From contig CAMKMK010000161.1 in assembly GCA_946413885.1 (NCBI GenBank), positions 1 through 5,375 of the forward strand: 5,375 nt of DNA, written 5' to 3'. Below, in pieces: positions 1 through 5,375 of the stretch. Every line of letters starts with the position of its first letter. Position 1 is the first letter of the stretch. Source of the DNA: an uncultured Prevotellaceae bacterium. GTDB taxonomy: Bacteria; Bacteroidota; Bacteroidia; Bacteroidales; Bacteroidaceae. Made by a program: the position numbers and the translations under genes. The notes under the pieces were generated by a model. The model was not told the DNA's origin. It searched no databases and worked only from the letters and a program-made list of their open reading frames with translations.

Positions 1-23
1 TTTTCCATATCTTTGTCGAACAT
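1..23 (-). CDS. Possible 5' end of next minus-strand gene (runs off window)
   Basis: Only the first codons of a possible gene are visible, so no function can be given. An ATG at 23-21 opens a frame reading MFDKDMEK to the window edge. A second in-frame ATG lies at 8-6. Both are just downstream of a Bacteroidota-like -7 box at 32-39. If transcription starts near 26-28, the first ATG would have a leader of only a few bases and the second about 19 bases, so the second may be the real start. The call rests on promoter position and open frame alone and could be chance. Confidence 0.25.
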
Positions 24-31
24 ACCAACTG

Positions 32-63
32 CAAATTTACGAACAATAATTGAAACGGGGAAA
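32..63 (-). promoter_or_regulatory. Candidate Bacteroidota sigma-type promoter at left edge
   Basis: On the minus strand TAAATTTG (39-32) matches the Bacteroidota -7 consensus TAnnTTTG. Twenty bases upstream is TTTC (63-60), one mismatch from the -33 element TTTG. It would drive the gene to the left of the window, downstream of the HNH gene. The region is AT-rich, so a chance match is possible. Confidence 0.4.
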
Positions 64-125
64 GAAAAGGAGAGAAAAAGATTCTTGCCTATCAGGACTT
101 CAGAACCTACCCTTTTTACGACTTC

Positions 126-1616
126 CTAACAATAATCATCATCGATTTCTTCCTCGTCATTCCATTCCTGACCTCTAATTCTACAGAATTCTCTCTCTAG
201 ATATCTCTTGTCAAAGTATGTCGAGCCAATTTGATGAATAACTTTTCCGTGTTCAACAAATATAATCATATCACCATAAGGCTTAAGAGATTCTGGCATT
301 TCTACTCCAACATAGATGATAGATGTTCCATCTTTTGATTTAGTTATTTCTCTATCAAATACATACCCATCCGTATACAGATTTTTTTCACATAACGCAT
401 TCTTCTGCAAAAGTGCTGCATATTCCTCTAAAGAAATATTACCTTCTTTAGGGCACAAAGGAAAATAACATTGCGTTATCGCTCCACATTGAAGAACATT
501 TGGAGAATCACAGAATCTGTAATTCGCTTCAAATTCGCCACTACTATGAACATATTTTCCTTCTTCAATGCTTATATGTATGAAACAGGGAATTTGCCAT
601 TTATCTGTTTTTACCTCTGTCTCTATCTGAAGAAAATCCCAGTTAAAACTCCATCCGATTGATTTTATAATATAATTATTACCACCCACTCCATAAGCAA
701 AAACCTTACCCATTTCCAGTCGTTTCGCATATTCATCGAGATTAACAACGGCACTTACTTCTGGACAAAGTGGGAAATACAACTTCTCATGAAAATGAAT
801 TTGTAATGCTCCCTTTGTAAAGGATTCATTTTTCGTATTAGCAAACGCTTCTTGTTCTTTCCAAGCATTCAGTGTTTCAACATACTCTTCATTAAGTTCT
901 GGATTTGAAGATGTTCCTATATGACCATGGTATTGCTCCACATCTTCTCCCATTATGCCTGACCTTGAATGTTTCGTTGAATCTAAATTTATGATTGTAT
1001 TTCCGTCTTTAGTATGATGTTCTTCTTTGACTTTATGAACTTCCAACCATTGTTCAAAATCTTTAATTTTCTCTTGTTTTTGCATCATCTTATACGTTGA
1101 ACTTGGTCGTTTAGACCATGCTGATATGTGATCCCATGCCGTTCTTGCTTCTTCTGCAGTAACGGTTCGCATCCACATTATATCTTGATTATCACCCGTT
1201 AAATCTCGCATGCAGGATGGATTATCAATAAATTTCTGAATGTCACCACCACATAGATATGTAACTCTTTTTAATGTTGCCTCATTCAAAAGCACGTTCT
1301 CTAATTTTGTCAACCATCTTAGGTTTTCAACTCGATTGTTGCATCGGTTGGTGTCAATATGATCCACAACCATCTTGCCATCTTCGTTGCCAGGGATAAA
1401 AGCTCTAGCCACTATTATATGAACACGATGTGAAGAAAACATCATGTACCCTTTCTTTGGGTCTTTTTTTCCAAATGTCCAAATGTTATCCAGTTTCCTT
1501 GCTTTCTTGCCTTCGCGCACGTGTCTCATGACGGCTCCATTGTCACGAACTGAATATACTTCTCCCTTGTACTCGCAAGTTGTCTCACGAGTATATTCAT
1601 TTATTATATCTACCAT
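126..1616 (-). CDS. HNH endonuclease-like protein with duplicated C-terminal YFPLCP domain
   Basis: This 496-residue protein has three visible parts. The N-terminal part (about 15-118) is an HNH_3-type nuclease domain as found in phage and homing-type endonucleases. It has RVHIIVARAF (64-73), then D85-H86 and N93-N94-R95 followed by E97-N98-L99-R100-W101, which fit the DHxDxxxxNNxxENLRW core. The family is predicted to cut DNA with a divalent metal. Next comes a conserved-looking segment with WMRTVTAEEA (148-157) and a hydrophilic linker (about 170-265). The C-terminal half holds two copies of a domain starting YFPLCP (280 and 384), and the protein ends in an acidic tail closing DDDYC. From memory, HNH proteins with the WMRTV segment and a DDYC end recur in Bacteroidota; I could not check this. 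The ATG at 1616 lies 5 nt after the stop of the XRE gene, so it is probably translationally coupled to it and shares its promoter. The gene is AT-rich compared with the redox operon, suggesting transfer. Biological role unknown. Confidence 0.85.
   Translation of the reverse strand: MVDIINEYTRETTCEYKGEVYSVRDNGAVMRHVREGKKARKLDNIWTFGKKDPKKGYMMFSSHRVHIIVARAFIPGNEDGKMVVDHIDTNRCNNRVENLRWLTKLENVLLNEATLKRVTYLCGGDIQKFIDNPSCMRDLTGDNQDIMWMRTVTAEEARTAWDHISAWSKRPSSTYKMMQKQEKIKDFEQWLEVHKVKEEHHTKDGNTIINLDSTKHSRSGIMGEDVEQYHGHIGTSSNPELNEEYVETLNAWKEQEAFANTKNESFTKGALQIHFHEKLYFPLCPEVSAVVNLDEYAKRLEMGKVFAYGVGGNNYIIKSIGWSFNWDFLQIETEVKTDKWQIPCFIHISIEEGKYVHSSGEFEANYRFCDSPNVLQCGAITQCYFPLCPKEGNISLEEYAALLQKNALCEKNLYTDGYVFDREITKSKDGTSIIYVGVEMPESLKPYGDMIIFVEHGKVIHQIGSTYFDKRYLEREFCRIRGQEWNDEEEIDDDYC
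162..779 (-). repeat. Tandem duplicated protein domain inside the HNH gene
   Basis: Residues 280-371 (779-504) and 384-485 (467-162) of the HNH protein align as a diverged duplication. Both begin YFPLCP, continue with LDEYA or LEEYA and a following L about three residues on. Later they share an ISIEEGKYVH-like or IFVEHGKVIH-like strand and an aromatic-rich end closing RFC or REFC. The nucleotide sequences are not obviously repetitive, so the duplication is old. Each copy keeps one Cys in FPLCP and one near its end, which might pair or bind metal, but this is speculation. Confidence 0.7.
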
Positions 1617-1621
1617 GGTTA

Positions 1622-2110
1622 TTAATGTTTTTTAGGTTCAACAAAATCTATTTCCATCCCCAAGGCATAGCCTATCTTTGACAAAATGTCCAAGCCGACA
1701 GAGTATTTGCCTGCTTCGATACGACAAAGATTTGCAGCGTCAATGTCTGCATAGAAAGCTAAATGCTTTGCATCCATACCTTTTGACTCACGCAGTTCTT
1801 TAATGCGTTGTCCTATACGGACACGTTCTTTTGAAATAGACTCTTTATCAAAAGCATAATAAGAGAAGATTGAACCTACATGGTTGATCATCATTTGTCT
1901 GTTGATTTCACCCATGATTACACTAGCATCCCCATGGTAATACTTATCAAAAAGGGTTGCTACAAATTTGTCTACCTGAAACCAAGGGGCTTGCTTTTGA
2001 CATAGGTAGAGCATTTGGTCATCGAAGCCTACAATAAAATCGTCACCTTGCGGAGTCTCCACATAGAGGCGCTTCTCATCGACCCATCTTACTTTTGTTT
2101 GTGGTTCCAT
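1622..2110 (-). CDS. XRE-family helix-turn-helix regulator upstream of HNH gene
   Basis: The protein is about 162 residues from the ATG at 2110. Its C-terminal part (about 97-156) is a Cro/CI-type helix-turn-helix: RIGQRIKELRESKGM, then LAFYADIDAANLCRIEAGKYSVGLD split over the second and third helices, ending IGYALGMEIDFVEP. The IEAGK motif and the closing hydrophobic helix are typical of the family, which binds short operators. The N-terminal part (about 1-90), beginning MEPQTKVRWVDEKRLYVETP, is not confidently recognised. Its short beta-rich pattern faintly recalls DUF2442 domains that sometimes accompany such helix-turn-helix regions. The open frame extends to a GTG at 2170 and an ATG at 2146. 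I prefer 2110 because the promoter's start point is predicted near 2181, leaving the GTG only about 10 nt of leader, and because 2111-2146 reads like an AT-rich leader. It is the first gene of a two-gene operon with the HNH protein and is probably autoregulated. An antitoxin role is possible but unproven. Confidence 0.85.
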   Translation of the reverse strand: MEPQTKVRWVDEKRLYVETPQGDDFIVGFDDQMLYLCQKQAPWFQVDKFVATLFDKYYHGDASVIMGEINRQMMINHVGSIFSYYAFDKESISKERVRIGQRIKELRESKGMDAKHLAFYADIDAANLCRIEAGKYSVGLDILSKIGYALGMEIDFVEPKKH

Positions 2111-2181
2111 AATTGTGTACTTTAAATTATTAAACAATAATTCCATCCGTATTTTATGTGTTGACGCCACATTATTGGAAT

Positions 2182-2225
2182 CTTTGGCAAAGATAATACT
2201 TTTTGAAGAATTGGCAAATACGCCA
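2182..2225 (-). promoter_or_regulatory. Candidate operator: inverted and direct repeats over the XRE promoter
   Basis: The 11-mer CTTTGGCAAAG (2182-2192, plus strand) is an inverted repeat of 5-bp arms around one base and covers most of the -7 box. On the minus strand the octamer TTTGCCAA occurs twice, at 2218-2211 (over the -33 element) and 2191-2184 (over the -7 element), 27 bp apart. A TTGGC at 2225-2221 pairs with GCCAA in the upstream copy. Repeats on both promoter elements fit autorepression by the XRE protein, but binding is inferred. Confidence 0.4.
2188..2218 (-). promoter_or_regulatory. Bacteroidota-type promoter of the XRE-HNH operon
   Basis: On the minus strand TTTG (2218-2215) is followed after exactly 19 nt by TATCTTTG (2195-2188). 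Both match the Bacteroidota consensus TTTG and TAnnTTTG without mismatch, at the usual spacing. The start point would be near 2181, which gives the ATG at 2110 a leader of about 70 nt. It lies downstream of the terminator at 2261-2297, so the cassette is transcribed separately from the redox operon. Confidence 0.65.
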
Positions 2226-2260
2226 ATCTGTTTTTTTTCTTAATTTAACATATTAAGCGC

Positions 2261-2297
2261 AGAGAAAAATCGGCCAAGGAACAAGACCTCGGCCGAT
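2261..2297 (-). terminator. Second rho-independent terminator between the two operons
   Basis: On the minus strand ATCGGCC (2297-2291) pairs perfectly with GGCCGAT (2275-2269). The inner AGG/CCT also pairs after one mismatch, giving a stem of about 11 positions and a 7-nt loop. It is followed directly by TTTTCTCT (2268-2261). In the plus direction no T-run follows, so it acts on minus-strand transcripts. It would stop read-through from the redox operon before the XRE promoter. Confidence 0.65.
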
Positions 2298-2366
2298 GAA
2301 TTCAATTAAAATTTTATTTATTATGAAAGTGCCAGGGAGAGAGTCTCACGACTATCATCTGGTATG

Positions 2367-2396
2367 AAAAAAAAACATGGCTTCACAGCCTTTTTT
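2367..2396 (-). terminator. Rho-independent terminator of the iron-sulfur operon
   Basis: Immediately after the reductase stop codon, the minus strand carries six A, the stem GGCT/AGCC (2390-2387 with 2382-2379) closed by a GTGA loop, three bases (ATG), and then nine T (2375-2367). GTGA as RNA is a GNRA tetraloop, which stabilises short stems. The A-run before and T-run after can lengthen the stem. In the plus direction a run of six T follows the hairpin, so weaker bidirectional action is possible. Confidence 0.7.
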
Positions 2397-3782
2397 CTAT
2401 AGTGTTCCCTGCTTCAGCTGCTCCACAAACTCATCGATACGTCGCAACTGGCGAGGGATGTCTATCTTTTGTGGACAATGAGGGATGCAGACGCGGCACT
2501 GCACGCAATGGTTTGCCTGGCGCAGCTTGGGCACACTTCTGTCATAGCCTACCAGGAACGCCCTGCGAGCCTTCTTGTAATTCTCTGCTTGCTGGCTCTC
2601 AGGCACGTTGCCCGTGTTCACGCACTTGTTGTAATGAACGAAGATGCCAGGAATGTCCAGTCCGTAGGGACAGGGCATGCAGTAATTGCAGTCGTTGCAG
2701 TCGATGGTGGGATAGCTCTTTATCAGTTCCGATGTCTCGCCTTCCAGCCATTCCTGTTCCTCCTCAGTAAGCTCTTCCAAGGGAGAATACGTGCGTATGT
2801 TGTCCTCCAGGTGTTCCATGTAGGTCATGCCGCTCAGGACGGTCAGGACGTTCTTCTTCGAGCCGATGTAGCGGAATGCCCAGCTTGCCACGCTGTTCTC
2901 TGGCTTGCGCTGCTTCAGGTGAGCCACTACGTGGTCAGGCACCTTGCTCAGTCGTCCGCCCAACAGGGGTTCCATGATGACGGCAGGGATGCCCCTCTTC
3001 TCCAGCTCATTGTAGAGATACTCCCCACTTCTGCCCAGGTCGTCCTCGTTGTGCCAGTCGCAGTAGTTGGCCTGGATCTGAACGAAGTCCCAATGGTACT
3101 GGTCGTGGTGGTCCAACAACCAATCGTAGGCAGCCACGTCGCCATGGAACGAGAATCCCAGGTTGCGTATCCTTCCTGCCTTGCGCTGTTCCATCAGCCA
3201 ATCCAGCAGGCCGTTGTCGAGGAAACGCTGGTGAATGGGTCCCATGCCGCCTCCGCCTATGCTGTGCAGCAACAGGTAGTCCACGTAGTCTGTCCTGAGG
3301 AACTTCAGGCTGTTCTCGAAGATTTTCTGACCTTCCTCCAAGCTATACTGCTGAGGGCTGAAGTTCGAGAGCTTGGTGGCGATGTAGTATTGGTCGCGCT
3401 TGTATCCGCTTGCCTCCAACGCCTCACCCAGCGAAGCCTCGCTCCTGCCTCTGCAGTAAGCTGGCGACGTGTCGAAGTAGTTCACGCCGTGATCCAGCGC
3501 ATATTTGGCGAGGGCGTTTATCTGCTCCTGGTCCAGCTCATCGCCTTCCTTGGTCGGCAGTCTCATCCATCCGTATCCCAGCAGGCTCACCTTGTCCCCC
3601 GTCTTGGGATTGATGCGGTACGTCATCTTGTCCGTTGGCACAGGGCCCTCGTGGTGACCCATATAGTCCACCTCTCCGCTCGTCTCACCTTCCCCTTTCA
3701 TGCCGCAACTTGCCAGCGCTGTGGTGGCTGCCACGGTTCCTGAGAGCTTCAGGAAATCTCTTCTGTTGATATCCTTTTTCAT
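2397..3782 (-). CDS. Tat-exported aldo/keto reductase with C-terminal 4Fe-4S ferredoxin domain
   Basis: This is a 461-residue predicted oxidoreductase of the aldo/keto reductase type fused to ferredoxin (the COG1453-like group). The N-terminus has NRRDFLK (6-12), a twin-arginine motif, then a short hydrophobic stretch ending LASC (23-26), which is a lipobox. Export by Tat and lipid anchoring at C26 are therefore likely. The AKR barrel spans about 55-335, with all four catalytic residues in usual contexts: D104 (FDTSPAY), Y109, K137 (IATK) and H173 (LLLH). The C-terminal part carries C362, C365, C368, C371 and then C426, C429, C432, C436, enough for two [4Fe-4S] clusters. A TTG two codons upstream keeps the frame open, but the ATG at 3782 is preferred. 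It lies 2 nt after the stop of the polyferredoxin gene, with GGGAG 8 nt upstream, so the two genes are probably translationally coupled. That gene is the likely electron donor. The substrate is unknown. NADPH is not normally available outside the cytoplasm, so electrons may come through the clusters; this is inference. Confidence 0.9.
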   Translation of the reverse strand: MKKDINRRDFLKLSGTVAATTALASCGMKGEGETSGEVDYMGHHEGPVPTDKMTYRINPKTGDKVSLLGYGWMRLPTKEGDELDQEQINALAKYALDHGVNYFDTSPAYCRGRSEASLGEALEASGYKRDQYYIATKLSNFSPQQYSLEEGQKIFENSLKFLRTDYVDYLLLHSIGGGGMGPIHQRFLDNGLLDWLMEQRKAGRIRNLGFSFHGDVAAYDWLLDHHDQYHWDFVQIQANYCDWHNEDDLGRSGEYLYNELEKRGIPAVIMEPLLGGRLSKVPDHVVAHLKQRKPENSVASWAFRYIGSKKNVLTVLSGMTYMEHLEDNIRTYSPLEELTEEEQEWLEGETSELIKSYPTIDCNDCNYCMPCPYGLDIPGIFVHYNKCVNTGNVPESQQAENYKKARRAFLVGYDRSVPKLRQANHCVQCRVCIPHCPQKIDIPRQLRRIDEFVEQLKQGTL

Positions 3783-3784
3783 AA

Positions 3785-5375
3785 TCAAATCTCCCTATGT
3801 ACGTCGTGTCCCTCCACATAAATCGCGCTGTAGGGGCGAGAGGGACAGAGGTTCTCGCATGCTCCACAACCGATACACTTCTCCTCGTTCACCACAGGAA
3901 TCATGAGCAGTTTCTCACGCGGTATCTCCTTACCGTCGGCATCCACCCATCTCCATCCGTCCTGATGCACGCCACTCTGCAGGGGAACCATCTGGATGGC
4001 ACCAGCGGGACACTTGCGGGAGCAGAGGCCACAGGGACGGCCGTCCGTCACAGGGACACACGTCTCGCGGTTCCATACGGCATGACCCACCTGGATGGCA
4101 GTGCGCTGCTCTACCGTGATGGGTTGGATGGCACCTGTGGGACACACCTGCGAGCAACGGTTGCACTCTGGGCGGCAGTAGCCACGCTCGAAGCTCACCT
4201 CAGGTTGCATCAGTCGATCCAGTCTCTTACTGGGGCGCAGCACATCGTTGGGGCAAGCGTCGATGCAGAGTTGACAGGCCGTGCAATGTGAACGCAGGTT
4301 GCGGGCAGAGAGCGAGCCAGGAGGTGTGATCAGTTTCTCGCGCTTTGGCTTCTTTTTGTCGATGATCTCAGCGTATCCGCCGTCCGTCGTCTTGTCGTCA
4401 GGCTTGACTTCGCCTTCGTCGCTTTCCTCATCCTGAGCACGCAGCAGGCCGACACCCAGCAAGAGAGCAGCCGAGGTCAACGCAGCACGTCTGCCCTGAT
4501 CCACCGTCTCACCCTCTTTCTTTTCCTTCTCAACCACTTCATCCCCCTTCTTTATCACTTCATCCCCCTTCTTTATCACTTTCTCCGCCTTCTCAACCAC
4601 CTTTTCAGAAGGGGTCAAAGGTTTCAGGTCCACATGTGTGTAGGTCAGGGCATCCTTGTTGCACATCTCTATGCAGTTGCCGCAGACCACGCAGCGGCTA
4701 TAGTCGATTTCCATGCCTCCCTTCACGTCGATGGCAGCCGCCTTGCAGTTCTTCTCGCAGCGCAGGCAGCCGATGCACTTCTCCTTGTCAATGACAGGCT
4801 TCAGCCACGCGTTGCGCGACATCAGGCCCAGCAGCGTACCCACAGGGCAGATCGTGTTGCACCAAGTCCTTCCGTTGCGCCACGCCAGCACCGCTATCAC
4901 CGCCCAGATGATGAGCACGATGGCCAGTGTCAGCCCGCTCTTCAGCCACACATCCACCTCATAGAACGCATAGCTTCCATAGTGTTCTGCTATGTGAGCC
5001 AGCAGGTTGTTGCCCCACTTGTAGAGGGGAGCCACCACGCTGCCCACGATGCGTCCGTAGGTGCTGTAAGGAGCCACCAAGGCCACGATCCATCCCAGGT
5101 TCAGCGCCAGGGCAAGGCCCGTAATCGCCAGCACGCCGTAGCGCAGCACGTTCTTCGCAGGGCTGTAGCTGTACTTGTTCTTCTTGCGTCGCAGCCACGC
5201 GATCGCATCCTGCATCACCCCTAAGGGGCAGATCACAGAGCAGTAGATACGTCCAAAGAGGAGCGTCAGGCCCACGATGAAGATCAGGGCCCCCACGTTC
5301 ACCGCCAGCAAGGCAGGGAGCAGTTGGATTTTAGCCATCCATCCCAGGTAGGCATGCGCCGTACCCGTGAAGTCC
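3785..5375 (-). CDS. Membrane polyferredoxin, NapH-like plus NapG/MauM-like fusion (5' end outside window)
   Basis: The gene is cut off at its 5' end. The frame continues past the internal Met at 5338 with DFTGTAHAYLGW to the window edge, so that Met is not the true start. Numbering from it, there are hydrophobic segments at about 8-29, 66-89 and 135-152 and two CxxxCP motifs (C33/C37, C160/C164) typical of NapH-like quinol-linked membrane ferredoxins. Two ferredoxin motifs follow (C188-C198, C216-C226), then a charged linker (about 240-280). Next is R283-R284 with a hydrophobic stretch (285-299), resembling an internal Tat signal/anchor. The rest matches the four-cluster layout of NapG/MauM: C352-C362, C388/C392/C395/C399, C427/C436/C439/C443 and C488-C498. 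Up to six [4Fe-4S] clusters are predicted. It probably takes electrons from quinol and passes them to the aldo/keto reductase encoded directly downstream. The exact partner is unknown. It could also be annotated simply as a 4Fe-4S binding protein. Confidence 0.9.
   Translation of the reverse strand, partial: DFTGTAHAYLGWMAKIQLLPALLAVNVGALIFIVGLTLLFGRIYCSVICPLGVMQDAIAWLRRKKNKYSYSPAKNVLRYGVLAITGLALALNLGWIVALVAPYSTYGRIVGSVVAPLYKWGNNLLAHIAEHYGSYAFYEVDVWLKSGLTLAIVLIIWAVIAVLAWRNGRTWCNTICPVGTLLGLMSRNAWLKPVIDKEKCIGCLRCEKNCKAAAIDVKGGMEIDYSRCVVCGNCIEMCNKDALTYTHVDLKPLTPSEKVVEKAEKVIKKGDEVIKKGDEVVEKEKKEGETVDQGRRAALTSAALLLGVGLLRAQDEESDEGEVKPDDKTTDGGYAEIIDKKKPKREKLITPPGSLSARNLRSHCTACQLCIDACPNDVLRPSKRLDRLMQPEVSFERGYCRPECNRCSQVCPTGAIQPITVEQRTAIQVGHAVWNRETCVPVTDGRPCGLCSRKCPAGAIQMVPLQSGVHQDGWRWVDADGKEIPREKLLMIPVVNEEKCIGCGACENLCPSRPYSAIYVEGHDVHREI
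3791..3796 (-). promoter_or_regulatory. Shine-Dalgarno-like site that supports the reductase ATG
   Basis: On the minus strand AGGGAG lies 8 nt before the ATG at 3782 and inside the 3' end of the polyferredoxin gene. It supports this ATG over the TTG at 3788, which would sit only 2 nt from it. Bacteroidota rarely depend on such sites, so it may play only a small part next to coupling. Confidence 0.4.
4535..4581 (-). repeat. Two perfect 21-bp tandem repeats coding for a charged linker
   Basis: Two identical 21-bp units (4535-4555 and 4556-4576) are followed by a partial third copy (to 4581). The unit is in frame and encodes a seven-residue repeat, seen as VIKKGDE twice (about residues 254-267), inside a lysine/glutamate-rich linker of the polyferredoxin. 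The flanking EKVVEK-like residues look like more diverged copies. The linker separates the NapH-like from the NapG-like half. Copy number can change by slippage without breaking the frame. Confidence 0.75.

Noticed and set aside
64..125. Possible terminator after the HNH gene
   Set aside because: The minus strand is T-rich near 64-86, but I found only short arms such as CCT/AGG and no stable stem directly before the T-run.
2196..2206. Possible plus-strand TAnnTTTG box (TACTTTTTG)
   Set aside because: It has one base too many between TA and TTTG, and no gene follows on the plus strand.
2269..2353. CRISPR-like or array-like repeats
   Set aside because: The inverted repeats here are single hairpins of different sequence, with no regularly spaced direct repeats anywhere in the window.
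2314..2358. Minus-strand 14-codon open frame between the two terminators, resembling a leader peptide
   Set aside because: No ribosome site or promoter is visible, it has no run of regulatory codons, and the XRE gene has its own promoter after the terminator, so attenuation is not needed to explain it.
2469..3743. Long plus-strand open frame of 424 codons
   Set aside because: It lies fully antisense to the reductase gene, which has intact catalytic residues and cluster motifs. Its product has no recognisable domain and looks like an artefact of codon bias.
3786..3788. TTG as start of the reductase gene
   Set aside because: It overlaps the polyferredoxin stop and adds only two residues. The ATG at 3782 has better spacing to AGGGAG and a typical Tat signal beginning MKKDINRRDF.
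3797..5224. Several plus-strand open frames (for example 3797-4291 and 4634-5224)
   Set aside because: They are antisense to the polyferredoxin gene. Their products are rich in His, Ala and Arg without domain pattern, as expected for shadow frames in GC-rich DNA.
5336..5338. ATG as true start of the polyferredoxin gene
   Set aside because: The frame stays open to the window edge with DFTGTAHAYLGW, which reads like the end of a first membrane-proximal segment, so the start lies outside the window.

Overview
The window looks like a chromosomal piece of a member of the Bacteroidota, most likely a Prevotella- or Bacteroides-like Bacteroidales. The evidence is Bacteroidota-type promoters (TTTG, about 19-20 nt, TAnnTTTG), weak or absent Shine-Dalgarno sites, and two redox proteins of types I associate with anaerobic Bacteroidales. 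All supported genes are on the minus strand, so transcription runs from position 5375 towards 1. There are two blocks of clearly different base composition. Hand counts of single 60-base lines give about 33% G+C at 241-300, 48% at 3301-3360 and 62% at 5041-5100.

Right block (about 2397-5375): a two-gene iron-sulfur operon. The upstream gene (5375 to 3785, 5' end outside the window) encodes a membrane polyferredoxin. It joins a NapH-like membrane part (two CxxxCP motifs, two ferredoxin-type clusters) to a NapG/MauM-like part with four ferredoxin-type clusters. A charged linker and an internal twin-arginine plus hydrophobic segment lie between the two parts. Two bases after its stop begins an aldo/keto reductase with a Tat/lipoprotein-type signal, an intact AKR catalytic tetrad and a C-terminal two-cluster ferredoxin domain. 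The pair suggests electron transfer from the membrane to an exported reductase of unknown substrate. The operon ends in a hairpin-plus-T-run terminator at 2367-2396, and a second terminator lies at 2261-2297.

Left block (about 1-2260): an AT-rich two-gene cassette with its own promoter. An XRE-family helix-turn-helix protein (start probably at 2110) is followed after 5 nt by a 496-residue HNH-endonuclease-like protein. The latter's C-terminal half is a tandem duplication of a domain of about 95 residues starting YFPLCP. The promoter overlaps an inverted repeat and an 8-bp direct repeat that could be the regulator's operator. The composition, tight coupling and regulator-plus-nuclease order suggest horizontally acquired accessory DNA. 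Whether this is a defence, toxin-antitoxin or selfish-element module cannot be decided from sequence alone. At the far left edge a further minus-strand promoter seems to drive a gene outside the window.
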